A DNA stretch of 64,000 nt from RH-AL1 sp965214415 (GCA_965214415.1 CBDCBQ010000002.1:186001-250000), one strand, 5' to 3'; shown: positions 16,178 through 25,641, counted from the first letter of the stretch. Notes: generated by a model from the sequence alone, not told the origin. Translations and numbers: made by a program.

Positions 16178-16449
16178 CGCGTCGATGTCCTAAAGCTTAC
16201 GCTTATTGGTCGCGCAACCGAGCCGCTCGCGCCCTGGGTCTACGCAGCTGCGATGAACATAGGCGCTGGGGAACCTGACCAAAAGACAATTTTGTTGCAG
16301 CGCACTCCGTCATGCGACCGATACCGCGTCGCTTGTCTTACGGCGGATTGACCCGACATTGGATTTGTATCGAGCGTTGCCGGGATCATACCGCAATGCA
16401 CGCCTCGGGTCGTGCCGGTCGGCGCGCCGCAACAAGGAGCTGTTCTTTC
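16178..16449. promoter_or_regulatory. Divergent phaR/phaA control region
   Basis: These 272 bp hold both promoters. A 10-bp palindrome CGCAGCTGCG lies at 16243-16252, and a GTTGCAGCGC stretch near 16294-16303. PhaR operators in other alphaproteobacteria are GC-rich sites containing TGC/GCA half-sites, so these are candidates for self-regulation; the match is loose. The phaA ribosome site AAGGAG is at about 16434-16439. No small gene is seen. Confidence 0.35.
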
Positions 16450-17625
16450 ATGAGCCAGGATATCGTCGTCGTCGCCGCCGGGCGCACCGCGGTCGGGTCG
16501 TTCAACGGGGCATTCGGTTCGACGCCCGCCCACGACCTGGGCGCCGCCGTCATCAAGGGCGTGATGGAGCGTGCTAAGATCGACGGCGCCGAGGTCGACG
16601 AGGTGATCCTCGGCCAGGTGCTCACGGCGGGCCAGGGCCAGAACCCGGCTCGTCAGGCGGCGATGATGGCCGGCGTGCCGAAGGAGAAGACGGCGTGGAG
16701 CCTCAACCAGGTGTGCGGCTCGGGTCTGCGCGCGGTTGCGCTCGGCCAGCAGCAGATCGCCAATGGCGATGCCGACATCATCATCGCCGGCGGGCAGGAG
16801 AGCATGTCGCTGTCGCCGCACGCCGCCTACCTGCGCTCGGGCACCAAGATGGGCGAGATGAAGCTCATCGATACGATGATCAAGGACGGCCTGATGGATG
16901 CCTTCCAGGGCTACCACATGGGCACGACGGCCGAGAATATCGCCACCAAGTGGCAGCTCTCGCGCGAGGACCAGGACCGTTTCGCGCTCGGCTCGCAGAA
17001 CAAGGCCGAGGCGGCGCAGAAGGCGGGTAGGTTCAAGGACGAGATCATCGCCTTCACCGTGCCTGGCAAGAAAGGCGACACGATCGTCGACCAGGACGAG
17101 TACATCCGCCTGAACGCGGTGATGGATAATTTCTCGAAGCTCAAGCCGGCCTTCTCGAAGGACGGCACGGTGACGGCGGGCTCGGCTTCCGGCATCAACG
17201 ACGGCGCCGCCGCCGTGGTGCTGATGAGCGCCGACGAGGCCAAGAAACGCGGCCTCACGCCGCTCGCGCGCATCGCCTCGTGGGCGACGGCCGGCGTCGA
17301 TCCCGCGATCATGGGCACGGGCCCGATCCCCGCCTCGCGCAAGGCGCTCGAGAAGGCCGGCTGGAAGGTCAAGGATCTCGATCTCGTCGAGGCCAACGAG
17401 GCCTTCGCCGCGCAGGCGCTGTCGGTCAACAAGGACATGGGCTGGGATCCGGAGATCGTGAACGTCAACGGCGGCGCGATCGCCATCGGCCATCCGATCG
17501 GCGCCTCGGGCGCGCGGATCTTCGTGACGCTGCTGCACGAGATGCAGAAGCGCGACGCGAAGAAGGGCCTGGCCACCTTGTGCATCGGCGGCGGCATGGG
17601 CATTGCCATGTGCGTAGAGCGCTAG
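16450..17625 (+). CDS. phaA: Acetyl-CoA acetyltransferase (beta-ketothiolase)
   Basis: This 391-residue thiolase has the nucleophilic Cys89 in NQVCGSGLRA, the His of GGAIAIGHPIGASGAR and the second active-site Cys in CIGGGMGIAM. It condenses two acetyl-CoA to acetoacetyl-CoA, the first step of PHB synthesis, in the cytoplasm. AAGGAG is about 10 bases upstream of the ATG. phaB follows about 780 bp downstream, separated by a broken GST gene. Confidence 0.96.
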   Translation: MSQDIVVVAAGRTAVGSFNGAFGSTPAHDLGAAVIKGVMERAKIDGAEVDEVILGQVLTAGQGQNPARQAAMMAGVPKEKTAWSLNQVCGSGLRAVALGQQQIANGDADIIIAGGQESMSLSPHAAYLRSGTKMGEMKLIDTMIKDGLMDAFQGYHMGTTAENIATKWQLSREDQDRFALGSQNKAEAAQKAGRFKDEIIAFTVPGKKGDTIVDQDEYIRLNAVMDNFSKLKPAFSKDGTVTAGSASGINDGAAAVVLMSADEAKKRGLTPLARIASWATAGVDPAIMGTGPIPASRKALEKAGWKVKDLDLVEANEAFAAQALSVNKDMGWDPEIVNVNGGAIAIGHPIGASGARIFVTLLHEMQKRDAKKGLATLCIGGGMGIAMCVER

Positions 17626-17688
17626 GCGGCGGTTGAGACGCCTGCACGCGTGCCTCGGCGGCTTTCCTTGGGGGCCCGAGGCCGAGTG

Positions 17689-18324
17689 ATGAAACGAAGC
17701 GCTGATAGTCTACGGCGATCCGATCTCGGGCAATTGTCTCAAGGTCAGGTGGGTCGCCGAGTACTTGCGCAGCCCCCCCATCGCCTGGACGACGGTCGTC
17801 GTCCTGGCGGGCGAGGCTAGATCCCCTGCGGTCCTGGCGGTGAACCCGGCCGCGAGGGTGCCGGCCGTCGTTCTCGCGGAAGGACGCGTGCTGTCGGAAT
17901 CAAACGCGATCATCTCCTATCTGGCCAGTGGGTCCGTGCTCGTTCCTGCCGACCGGTTCGATCGAGCGCGCATGCTCCAATGGATGTTTGGGAGCAATAC
18001 AGCCACGAGCCGTACATCGCCGTACGCCGGCTTCAGTTCGCCTTTTCGAAGCGCGCGCCGGACGACGTCGACCCCCAAGCTGATGGAGCGCGGCAACGAC
18101 GCTCTGGCCCTGATGCAGTCGACCTTGCGATCCTGGACCTTCTTCGTCGGCGAGCAGCTTACGTTGGCCGACGTCGCGCTCGTCGCCTACACGAGAATGG
18201 CGCACGAAGGAGGCTTCGACCTCGCCGCCTACCCAGCCGTGACGGCGTGGGCCGCGCGGTCGAGGCCGGTCTGGGCATCGAGAGCGCCAGACAACGTAGG
18301 CCGGGACGACCGCGCCGACCTTGA
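17689..18324 (+). pseudogene. Glutathione S-transferase remnant with several frameshifts
   Basis: Joined across frames, the sequence reads as a soluble GST. An N-terminal thioredoxin fold starts LIVYGDPISGNCLKVRWVAEYL (from 17702) and continues to VLSESNAIISYLA; the C-terminal helical domain includes FFVGEQLTLADVALVAYTRMAHEGG and ends VEAGLGIESARQ. The reading frame changes at least four times: just after the ATG at 17689, near 17983 (WEQYSHEPYIAVRR lies in another frame), back near 18078, and near 18260. No full product can be made. It lies between phaA and phaB. Sequencing indels are the alternative explanation. Confidence 0.85.
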
Positions 18325-18404
18325 CCTAACGGCGCCCTTGTCCGACGCGACGTGCCGGACATATCGAACAGACGGGGCCGAGAGAGCCCCGCGGAGGAAA
18401 TCCA

Positions 18405-19130
18405 ATGGCACGAGTTGCGGTGGTAAGCGGCGGATCGCGCGGGATCGGCGCGGCGGTCAGCAAGGCCCTGAAGGAGGCGGGTTACACGGTCGCCGCGACC
18501 TATGCCGGCAACGACGAGGCCGCGCACGGCTTCAAGGAGGCGACCGGCATCGCCGTCTACAAGTGGGATGTGGCCGACTACGACGCCTGCGCCGCCGGCC
18601 TCAAGAAGGTCGAGGAGGATCTCGGCCCGGTCGACATTCTCGTCAACAACGCGGGCATCACGCGTGACGCGCCATTCCACAAGATGAAGCCAGAGCAGTG
18701 GTCCGCCGTCATCAACACCAATCTCAATTCACTCTTCAACATGACGCGACCGGTGATCGAGGGCATGCGCTATCGCGGCTTCGGACGCATCATCAACATC
18801 TCGTCGATCAACGGCCAGAAGGGCCAATTCGGCCAGACCAATTACGCCGCCGCCAAGTCCGGCGACATCGGCTTCACCAAGGCGCTCGCGCAGGAGAACG
18901 CCAGCAAGAACGTCACCGTGAACGTGATCGCGCCGGGCTACATCGCGACCGAGATGGTGAAGGCGGTGCCGGCCGAGATCCTGAACACCAAGATCCTGCC
19001 GCACATCCCGTGCGGCCGCCTCGGCGAGCCCGAGGAGATCGCCCGCTGCGTGCTGTTTCTCGCCTCGGATGACGCCAGCTTCATCACCGGTTCGACGCTG
19101 ACGGTGAACGGCGGTCAGTACATGACCTGA
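18405..19130 (+). CDS. phaB: Acetoacetyl-CoA reductase
   Basis: This 241-residue short-chain dehydrogenase has the Gly-rich cofactor motif GGSRGIGAA (residues 9-17) and NNAG at 81-84. The catalytic Ser134, Tyr147 and Lys151 (YxxxK) are all present. NGQKGQFGQTNYAAAKSG is typical of NADPH-dependent PhaB. It reduces acetoacetyl-CoA to (R)-3-hydroxybutyryl-CoA for PHB synthase, whose gene is not in this window. GGAGGAAA lies directly upstream of the ATG. Confidence 0.96.
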   Translation: MARVAVVSGGSRGIGAAVSKALKEAGYTVAATYAGNDEAAHGFKEATGIAVYKWDVADYDACAAGLKKVEEDLGPVDILVNNAGITRDAPFHKMKPEQWSAVINTNLNSLFNMTRPVIEGMRYRGFGRIINISSINGQKGQFGQTNYAAAKSGDIGFTKALAQENASKNVTVNVIAPGYIATEMVKAVPAEILNTKILPHIPCGRLGEPEEIARCVLFLASDDASFITGSTLTVNGGQYMT

Positions 19131-19179
19131 GTGCGGAGCGAGGGGCGCCAAATGCTCGCGCCCCTCCTGCATCGCGTGC

Positions 19180-19383
19180 TCAGTAATTGTAGTGGGGGCG
19201 ATGGCCACGACGGAATTGCGGTGGGATGGGGAGACCATGACGTCGGAACAGCATGCGTGACGCCGTGCGTCCCCCGTGCGGTCGACCCTGAACACCTTCG
19301 CCGATGTAAGCTTGCGCGGCGGACGTCGAGATCATCGCGCCGGCCGCCACCAAGATCGCCGCCGCGATCACTTTGCGCACCAT
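19180..19383 (-). CDS. Small secreted protein, unknown
   Basis: This 67-residue protein has a clear signal peptide (MVRKVIAAAILVAAGAM...SAAQA, cleavage near residue 25) and a short Arg/His/Gly-rich mature part ending GHRPHYNY. GAGGAG precedes the ATG by about 6 bases. No family is recognised. It stands alone, convergent with phaB. Confidence 0.65.
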   Translation of the reverse strand: MVRKVIAAAILVAAGAMISTSAAQAYIGEGVQGRPHGGRTASRMLFRRHGLPIPPQFRRGHRPHYNY

Positions 19384-19541
19384 GATTGTCTCCTCAGCTT
19401 TTCGTACGAGTGAACTCGCGGCAAATTGGCAGGTTCGGTCGTGGGCGTCTCGTGAATTTTTGGACATACCGACATGTCGTCTCGTCCGATCCCTGAGGGC
19501 GCCAGCGTGCGCCGCCGCCGATCGTTTGGGTGGCGACGCAT

Positions 19542-21017
19542 ATGAAGCGCGTCACTCTCGCCTCGCAAACCGATTTCGACGGCTGGCGCACGGCGGCCCG
19601 CGCGGCGGCTCTCGCGAGCGTCGCGCCGGAAGAGCTGGTGTGGGGCGTGGCGGGGGGTGACGGCGACCTGTTCGCGACCGACGAGGTTTCCGATCTTCCG
19701 CCTGCCGGAAAGCCGCGGTTCAACGTCTCCAAAGCCTTCGTGGCAATGGCGAAAGAGATCGTGCTGCATGCCGATCCCGAGCGCTTCGGGCTGCTCTACC
19801 GGCTGCTGTGGCGGTTGCGATCGACACCGCACCTGCTCGACGACGCGAGCGACCCCGACGTGCATGCGGCCCGCGCGATGGCGAAGTCGATCCACCGCGA
19901 CATCCATAAGATGCACGCGTTCGTCCGCTTCAAGGAGATCGCGGCGCCGGATGGCGAGCCGGCCTACATCGCCTGGTTCGAGCCCGACCATTACATCGTC
20001 GAGGCGGTCGGCGACTTCTTCGTGCGCCGCTTCACGGGCATGCGCTGGTCGATCCTGACGCCGCACCGCTCGGCGTTCTGGGACCTCGAGACGCTGAGCT
20101 ACGGCCCCGGCGCCGACAAGGCGCAAGTGCCCGACCAGGATCGGCTCGAGGAGTATTGGCGCACGTACTACGCCTCGATCTTCAATCCAGCGCGCCTCAA
20201 GATCGACGCGATGCAAAAGGAGATGCCAAAGAAATACTGGAAGAACCTGCCCGAGGCGCGGCTCATCGACGGCCTCGTCCGCGACGCCGCGACGCGGGAG
20301 CAGGCGATGCTGGCCGCGGAACCGACCGCGCCGTCGCGCCTTGCTCAAGCCGCGACGAGACAAGCCGTGGCGAGACAGCAGCCGGGAGACGAAACAATGC
20401 AAGGCGAGCTCACCGAAGGCGCGATGCCGCGAAGCCTCGACGCGGCGCGCGCGGCGGCGGCGACCTGCACGCGCTGCGACCTGCATGGACCGGCGACGCA
20501 GGTGGTATTCGGCGAGGGGCCGGCGACGGCCGAGATCATCTTCGTCGGCGAGCAGCCGGGCGACAAGGAGGATCTGGCTGGCCGCCCCTTCGTCGGCCCC
20601 GCCGGCCAGGTGCTCGACAAGGCGCTGCGCGAAGCCGGCATCTCCCGCGACAAAGCCTACATCACGAATGCGGTGAAGCATTTCAAATACGAGCCGCGCG
20701 GCAAGTTCCGGCTGCACAAGACGCCGGAAACCAAGGAGATCTCCGCCTGCCGCTATTGGCTCGACCTCGAGAAAAGCTTTCTGGAGCCGAAGATCATCGT
20801 GGCTCTAGGTGCGTCCGCCGGCAAGGCACTGCTCGGCCGCACGGTCCGCATCGGCGCCGAGCGCGGCAAGCCGATCCCGCAAGGCAACGACGCACCGGTG
20901 TTCGTGACGGTCCACCCGTCCTATCTGCTTCGTCTGCCCGACGAGGCGGCCAAGGCGCGCGAGTACGCGCGCTTCGTCGAGGACCTCACGGCGATAAAAG
21001 TCGCGGCGGGGCTTTAG
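19542..21017 (+). CDS. UdgX-type uracil-DNA glycosylase fused to DUF4130 domain
   Basis: This protein has 491 residues. The N-terminal domain (about 1-240, DUF4130 type, with FDGWRTAARAAAL and WRTYYASIFNPARLK) is typical of proteins tied to a putative DNA-modifying radical SAM partner. The C-terminal domain (about 290-491) is a family-4/UdgX uracil-DNA glycosylase. It has GEQPGDKED (from residue 336), NAVKHFKYEP, the UdgX-specific insert GKFRLHK (387-393) and the VHPSYLLR motif. The insert corresponds to the KRRIH loop of UdgX, whose His forms a covalent bond with uracil-DNA; here that His is H392. The cysteine set expected for an FeS cluster is partly visible (CTRCDLH). An alternative GTG start lies four codons upstream. 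Confidence 0.9.
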   Translation: MKRVTLASQTDFDGWRTAARAAALASVAPEELVWGVAGGDGDLFATDEVSDLPPAGKPRFNVSKAFVAMAKEIVLHADPERFGLLYRLLWRLRSTPHLLDDASDPDVHAARAMAKSIHRDIHKMHAFVRFKEIAAPDGEPAYIAWFEPDHYIVEAVGDFFVRRFTGMRWSILTPHRSAFWDLETLSYGPGADKAQVPDQDRLEEYWRTYYASIFNPARLKIDAMQKEMPKKYWKNLPEARLIDGLVRDAATREQAMLAAEPTAPSRLAQAATRQAVARQQPGDETMQGELTEGAMPRSLDAARAAAATCTRCDLHGPATQVVFGEGPATAEIIFVGEQPGDKEDLAGRPFVGPAGQVLDKALREAGISRDKAYITNAVKHFKYEPRGKFRLHKTPETKEISACRYWLDLEKSFLEPKIIVALGASAGKALLGRTVRIGAERGKPIPQGNDAPVFVTVHPSYLLRLPDEAAKAREYARFVEDLTAIKVAAGL

Positions 21018-21497
21018 CTGGCGCCTTCCAAGCGCAGTAGCCGCGCCTTCACGTCCAACCCACCGGCGAAGCCGATCAGCTTGCCGGTCGAACCAAGGAC
21101 GCGGTGGCATGGGGCGATGATCGAGATCGGGTTCTTGCCGTTCGCCGCGCCGACCGCGCGGGACGCGCTCGCTTGGCCGATCTGGCGGGCGATCGCGCCG
21201 TAGGTGCGCGTCTCGCCGAACGGGATCGTCAGCAGCGCGGCCCAGACGCGTCGCTGGAACGCGGTACCCTGAAAATCGAGCGGGACCGTGAACGCTTGCA
21301 GCGTACCGGCGAAATAGGCGGCGAGTTGTCGTTCGGTCTCGCGCAGGAGGGGGTGATCGGGCATCTGCACGAGCGGCGCGGACGCGACGCGGATCGTCGT
21401 TCTCCCAGAGGATCCCCACGAGGCCTTGTTCGCTTGCGATCAGCTTGAGGTCGCCGACGGGGGTCGGTGCGATCTTGTAGGCATACGGCGCGATCAC
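21014..21497 (-). pseudogene. ogt: Methylated-DNA-protein cysteine methyltransferase, frameshifted
   Basis: The C-terminal part is intact: GTAFQRRVWAALLTIPFGETRTYGAIA and the acceptor motif PCHRV, which repairs O6-methylguanine by self-methylation. The N-terminal domain (APYAYKIAPTPVGDLKLIASEQGLVGILWEN) lies in another frame from a GTG at 21497. The frame is lost within about 21371-21395, consistent with one missing base. A shorter product starting at 21370 would keep the catalytic domain. The GTG overlaps the maa stop by four bases, so the two formed an operon. It converges on the UdgX gene. Confidence 0.8.
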
Positions 21498-22049
21498 CTT
21501 GCGCCGAGGACTCGCGCCGGATTGCCGACCACGGTCGCGCCGGCCGGCACGTCGCGCGTGACGACGCTGCCGGCACCGACGATCGCATCGTCGCCGATCG
21601 TCACGCCCGGCAAGATGATCGCGCCGCCGCCGATCCAGACATCGGCGCCGATCCGCACGGGGCGGCCGTTCTCGAGCATGTCGCGGCGCAGAGCCGGATC
21701 GCGCGGATGGTCGGCGGCAAGGATCTGCACGCCAGGCCCGATCTGCGTCCGCGCGCCGATCGTCACGGCGCAGACGTCGAGGATCACGCAATTGAAGTTC
21801 ATGAACACGCCGTCGCCGAACGCGATATTTGAACCGTAGTCGCAAAAGAACGGCGGCCTGATGTTGACCCCCGCGCCGACCTGGCCGATCAGCTCGCGAA
21901 GCAGGGTTTCGCGCGCGGCGATCGTGGCGCCGAACGTCTCCTTGTAGCGGCCGACCCAGGCGATCGCGCGCCGACAGCGCCGCGAGCTCGGCGTCGTCGG
22001 AGCGGTAGAGCGCGCCGGCCAGCATCTTGTCCTTTTCGGAAGCCGCCAT
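21494..22049 (-). pseudogene. maa: Sugar O-acetyltransferase (maltose acetyltransferase family), frameshifted
   Basis: Read across one frameshift, the protein begins MAASEKDKMLAGALYRSDDAELAAL, continues in a second frame AIAWVGRYKETFGATIAAR, and runs into the left-handed beta-helix. That helix has NFNCVILDV, ILAADHPRDPALR, IGADVWIGGGAIILPGVTIG and VVGNPARVLG, the usual LacA/Maa/NodL layout. The shift lies near 21960-21975 in a GC-rich run. Without it the product would be about 184 residues. The catalytic His of AADHP is present. Confidence 0.8.
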
Positions 22050-22050
22050 T

Positions 22051-22278
22051 TCAGTCGATCGGGCGCGCCTCTTCCGGCAGCATGATCGGGATGCCGTCGC
22101 GAATTGGATAGGCGAGCTTGGCCGCCCGCGAGACCAGCTCCTGCGCGTGCGGGTCGTATTCAAGGACGGTCTTGGTCAGCGGGCAGACCAGGATTTCGAG
22201 CAGGCGCGGATCGATCCGCGTCGCCTCCACGGCCGTGTCCACCGGCACGAGCGCCTGCGCCTTGGCTTCAGGGTCCAT
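22051..22278 (-). CDS. Trm112-like small protein
   Basis: This 75-residue protein has IDPRLLEILVCPLTKTVLEYD and LAYPIRDGIPIMLPEEAR, the Trm112/YcaR zinc-ribbon-like family pattern. Only one Cys of the classical CPxC pair is present, as in many alphaproteobacterial members. In eukaryotes Trm112 activates methyltransferases; the bacterial role is less clear. It lies just downstream of the Lon-N gene and just before maa. Confidence 0.88.
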   Translation of the reverse strand: MDPEAKAQALVPVDTAVEATRIDPRLLEILVCPLTKTVLEYDPHAQELVSRAAKLAYPIRDGIPIMLPEEARPID

Positions 22279-22295
22279 TCGTGGCTCCGTCGCGG

Positions 22296-22958
22296 CTACT
22301 GCAGCGAGGTGGGCGCGTTGCGTCCACGCGCCAGCTCGATCTCGGTGATGGCGACGAGCACCTCGGCGCGGCCCTTCAGGTCGCTCGCTTCGAGCAGGGC
22401 CTGCTTCTCGCGCGGCCCGAACGGGCTCATCATCGAAAGCGCATTGACGAGCGCCTCGTTCGGCGCCTGGTTGATCGAATCCCAATCGATCTGCAGGTTG
22501 TTCTCCTCCGCGAAATCACGCAGCGCCTTGAGGACGCCATCGCGATCGACCATGTCCTCGCCCTCGCGCGGCTTGAAGTCGGAGGCAAACGCCTGGAAGT
22601 CGACGCTGCTCTGCCGGTAAGGCGTCACCGTCGTGACCTCCTCGATCAGCGCGAACCGTGACACGCCAGTCAGCGTGACGATGTAGCGGCCGTCGCCAGA
22701 TTCCGCGAATTGCGTGATGCGGCCGGCGCAGCCCACCTTGAACAACGGCGGCTTGTCCTCGCCGCCCTCCGGGTCCGGCTGGATCATGCCGAGCAGGCGG
22801 TGCGTGCGCAGCGCGTCGTCGATCATCGCCAGGTAGCGCGGCTCGAAGATATTGAGCGGCAGTTGCCCGCGCGGCAGCAGCAGCGCCCCCGACAGCGGAA
22901 ACAGCGGCAGGACGCCAGGCATTTCATCGGCGCAGGTGGCGCTCGTGAAGACGGTCAC
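22296..22958 (-). CDS. LON peptidase substrate-binding (Lon-N) domain protein
   Basis: This 220-residue protein has the N-terminal Lon substrate-binding domain only: PLFPLSGALLLPRGQLPLNIFEPRYLAMIDDAL and the FPLQ-like LTGVSRFALIEE segment. No ATPase or protease domain is present, so it is a stand-alone Lon-N protein. The order thioredoxin-like, Lon-N, Trm112-like is a conserved alphaproteobacterial run and is preserved here. Confidence 0.92.
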   Translation of the reverse strand: MTVFTSATCADEMPGVLPLFPLSGALLLPRGQLPLNIFEPRYLAMIDDALRTHRLLGMIQPDPEGGEDKPPLFKVGCAGRITQFAESGDGRYIVTLTGVSRFALIEEVTTVTPYRQSSVDFQAFASDFKPREGEDMVDRDGVLKALRDFAEENNLQIDWDSINQAPNEALVNALSMMSPFGPREKQALLEASDLKGRAEVLVAITEIELARGRNAPTSLQ

Positions 22959-23024
22959 GACTTTGGCCCCGGCACGAGACGGGTGCCGACGAGGCGATGA
23001 GCTGAAGGCGTCATGCGAAATCCG

Positions 23025-23927
23025 TCATGAAAAGAGAAGCGTCGACAACTTGCGACGCGCCGCGAGCGTGGTCTGATCCATCAGGCCCCAGGCCTCGAAC
23101 AACTGCAGCAGCTGCTTGCGCGCGGCGCCGTCGTTCCACGTCTTGTCCCGACGCATGATCTCGATCAAAGCCTCGGCGGCTTCCATCCGCTCGCCGTTGC
23201 CGTTCAAGCCGAGAGCCAGATCGAAGCGAGCCTGATGATTGTCCGGGTCGCGATCGAGCGTGCGGGTGATCTCGCCGAGATCGCCAACTTCGCTCGCCTG
23301 CGTGGCGACCTCAAACGCGGCCCGGGCGGCGACGACCGCTTTGTCGGTTTCGCCCGGCGGTGGCACCTGCGCAAGGACGTCGCGGGCCGCGTCGAGATCG
23401 CCGGCGGCGACAAGCGCGCGCACCAACCCACCCAGGGCGCCGAGATGCTCGGGCTCGCCGTCCAGCACCGAGGCATAGATCTCCGTCGCCGTGGCGGCGT
23501 CACCTGCGGCGAGCGCGGCCTCGGCCTCGGCGAAAATCTCCTCGAGCCCGTCCTCGAGCGGGCCGACCAGGCGTTCGATGAAGCCCTTGATCTGCGGTTC
23601 CGGCAGCGGCCCCATGAAGCCGTCGACCGGCTGGCCGCGCTGAAACGCGTAGATCGCCGGCACCGCTTTGACGCCGAGGCGCTGCGCGATCTGCGGATGC
23701 GCGTCGATGTCCATGGTGACGAGCTTGACCTTGCCCGCGGCCGCCTGCACGGCGCGCTGCAGCGGCCCCAGCAATGCGCGGCACGCCTCGCTACGCGCCG
23801 AGGCGAACATCACGATGACGGGCTGACGCGCCGATTCCGTGATCACGTCGGCGGAGAAGCCGGTGGCGGTCGTCGCCTTCGCGGCGGCGGGCGCGGTCCG
23901 CACCGCTGTCCCGACCAGGTCCGTCAT
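23025..23927 (-). CDS. Thioredoxin-like protein with TPR region (YbbN/CnoX type)
   Basis: This 300-residue protein has a thioredoxin fold (about residues 25-130) followed by TPR-like helices (about 140-300). The active-site region reads ASARSEACRAL, so the first Cys of CxxC is replaced by Ser. It cannot act as a normal disulfide reductase, as in other YbbN/CnoX proteins that serve as chaperone-holdases. GVKAVPAIYAFQRGQPVDGFMG has the cis-Pro loop. GGGAGACGAG precedes the ATG at 23927. Confidence 0.92.
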   Translation of the reverse strand: MTDLVGTAVRTAPAAAKATTATGFSADVITESARQPVIVMFASARSEACRALLGPLQRAVQAAAGKVKLVTMDIDAHPQIAQRLGVKAVPAIYAFQRGQPVDGFMGPLPEPQIKGFIERLVGPLEDGLEEIFAEAEAALAAGDAATATEIYASVLDGEPEHLGALGGLVRALVAAGDLDAARDVLAQVPPPGETDKAVVAARAAFEVATQASEVGDLGEITRTLDRDPDNHQARFDLALGLNGNGERMEAAEALIEIMRRDKTWNDGAARKQLLQLFEAWGLMDQTTLAARRKLSTLLFS

Positions 23928-24015
23928 CGTCGCTCGTCTCCCGCCATATCGTTGGCGCCAAGATGGGTCAGCCAAGGCCGAAGCGCAACCGGCCTAGAGG
24001 GCGGTGGCGCGGCGA

Positions 24016-25566
24016 CTAGATCGCGCTCGCGTGCATTTCCGCGCGGTCCAGCTCGAACTCGATGCGGGCGAAGGCATCGTTGCCAATCTCGCCGGACGCC
24101 CGCATCGCATGAAGCCGCGACCGCGCGGCCTCGATCGTGCGCAGGCGCAGCTCGTCCTGCGAGGAGCGCGGCGGCGCGTGCCCGTCCGGGTCATCGTCGG
24201 CGAGACGCAGGATCTCGACGTATTCCGTGCGCAGCCCGTCGGCTTCGGGCCCCTCCTCGTTCTCGATCGCCGCCAGCGCCGCGCGGTTGATCTCGGTGCG
24301 CGCGCGGCCGATCTCGCGGCCGACGGGATCGTCATCCTCGAGCGCGAGCCAATGCAGCAGGGGCTTCAGCGTCATGCCTTGCAGCACCAGGGTGCCGAGC
24401 ACGACAACGAACGCCGTCAGCAGCATGAGGTCGCGATGCGGGAATGACGGCGCGCCGTCGCCCCCTGCCGGCAGCGCGATCGCGGCCGCGAGTGTGACGA
24501 TCCCGCGCATGCCACACCAGCCGATGACCACGCCGCTTTTGGCGAAGACGCGTCCGCTCGCGACGCCGGCGGGCGGCCCCCCGAATCGTCCGATCGGGCG
24601 GAAGCGGATCATCGCGTAGAACAGTACCCAACCGAGCCGCGCGAGAATGCAGACGATGAGGATCGCGAACGCGAACGCCAGCGCGAAGGCGAGCTTGCCG
24701 CTCGACATGCCCTCGAGGATCGGCCGCAGCTGCAGCCCAATCAAAACGAAGGCGAGCACGTTGAGCACGAAGATCACGGTCTCCCAAACCGAGTAGGCGG
24801 GAAGCCGCATGCGGGCGCCGAGCGGGCGCGGACCGCGGTTCGAGATCGTCGCCGCGTAGGCGACCAGGGTGAGCACGGCCGAGAGCTGGAGCGCCTCCGC
24901 CAGCATCCAGATGCCGAAGGTGAAGGTGAATTGCAGGAGGATCGACGGCGCGATGTCATCGACGCGGCTTATCAGCCGGGTTGTCACCTGGGCCGCCAGC
25001 CAGCCGGCTGCGAGGCTCAATGGAAGCACCAGCACGAACGAGGCGAGCAGAAAGCCGCCGTGGAAGCCGCCGGCCGCGAGCGAGCCGAGCGCCAGCCTGT
25101 ACAGGAACAGCGCGCTGGCATCGTTGAGCAGGCTCTCACCGCCGAGGATGGTCGACAGGCGGAAGGGCAATCGCACCTGCCGCAGAATCGCCGTGGCGGC
25201 GGTCGCGTCCGGCGGCGCGACAATGGCGCCAAGCGCGATCGCCGCCGCCCACGGTAGGTCCGGCAGCATCAGTCGCGCCGCGATCGCCACCGCGGCCGTG
25301 GTGACGCCGACGGCGGCGATGACCAGCAGCGATATCGACAGCCAATTGACGCGCAGGTCGCGGAGCGAGGCGTCGTAGGCCGTGTCGACGATCACCGGCG
25401 CGACGAACAGGGCCAGCGCGAGGTCCGGCTCGAGCGCGAGGTTCGGTCCTTGCGGCAGCAGGGCGAGCGCCATGCCGCCCAGCGCCAGGAAGGCGGGATA
25501 GGGCACGCCGAGCCGCTCCGCCAAGGCGGTGAGCGCGACGGCGCCGATCAGAAGGGGACGAGCCAT
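24016..25566 (-). CDS. Na+/H+ antiporter, CPA1 family
   Basis: This protein has 516 residues from the ATG at 25566, with about twelve membrane segments. The ion-binding motifs are clear: APPDATAATAIL and LNDASALFLYRLAL (GGESLLND). A cytoplasmic regulatory tail follows (about residues 415-516). The N-terminus is suspect. In another frame, an ATG near 25587 gives MPMLLFEWLVP, which would join LLIGAVALTALAERLG if one C were added to a CCCC run near 25554, restoring a normal first helix. So either the start is internal or a 1-bp deletion removed the native start. Confidence 0.85.
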   Translation of the reverse strand: MARPLLIGAVALTALAERLGVPYPAFLALGGMALALLPQGPNLALEPDLALALFVAPVIVDTAYDASLRDLRVNWLSISLLVIAAVGVTTAAVAIAARLMLPDLPWAAAIALGAIVAPPDATAATAILRQVRLPFRLSTILGGESLLNDASALFLYRLALGSLAAGGFHGGFLLASFVLVLPLSLAAGWLAAQVTTRLISRVDDIAPSILLQFTFTFGIWMLAEALQLSAVLTLVAYAATISNRGPRPLGARMRLPAYSVWETVIFVLNVLAFVLIGLQLRPILEGMSSGKLAFALAFAFAILIVCILARLGWVLFYAMIRFRPIGRFGGPPAGVASGRVFAKSGVVIGWCGMRGIVTLAAAIALPAGGDGAPSFPHRDLMLLTAFVVVLGTLVLQGMTLKPLLHWLALEDDDPVGREIGRARTEINRAALAAIENEEGPEADGLRTEYVEILRLADDDPDGHAPPRSSQDELRLRTIEAARSRLHAMRASGEIGNDAFARIEFELDRAEMHASAI

Positions 25567-25641
25567 TCGAACAGGAGCATCGGCATGCTGTCTCCCCGGC
25601 CGAGCCGGCGCGGTCAAGCCTCGGCTGCGCGCGGCCCGACC

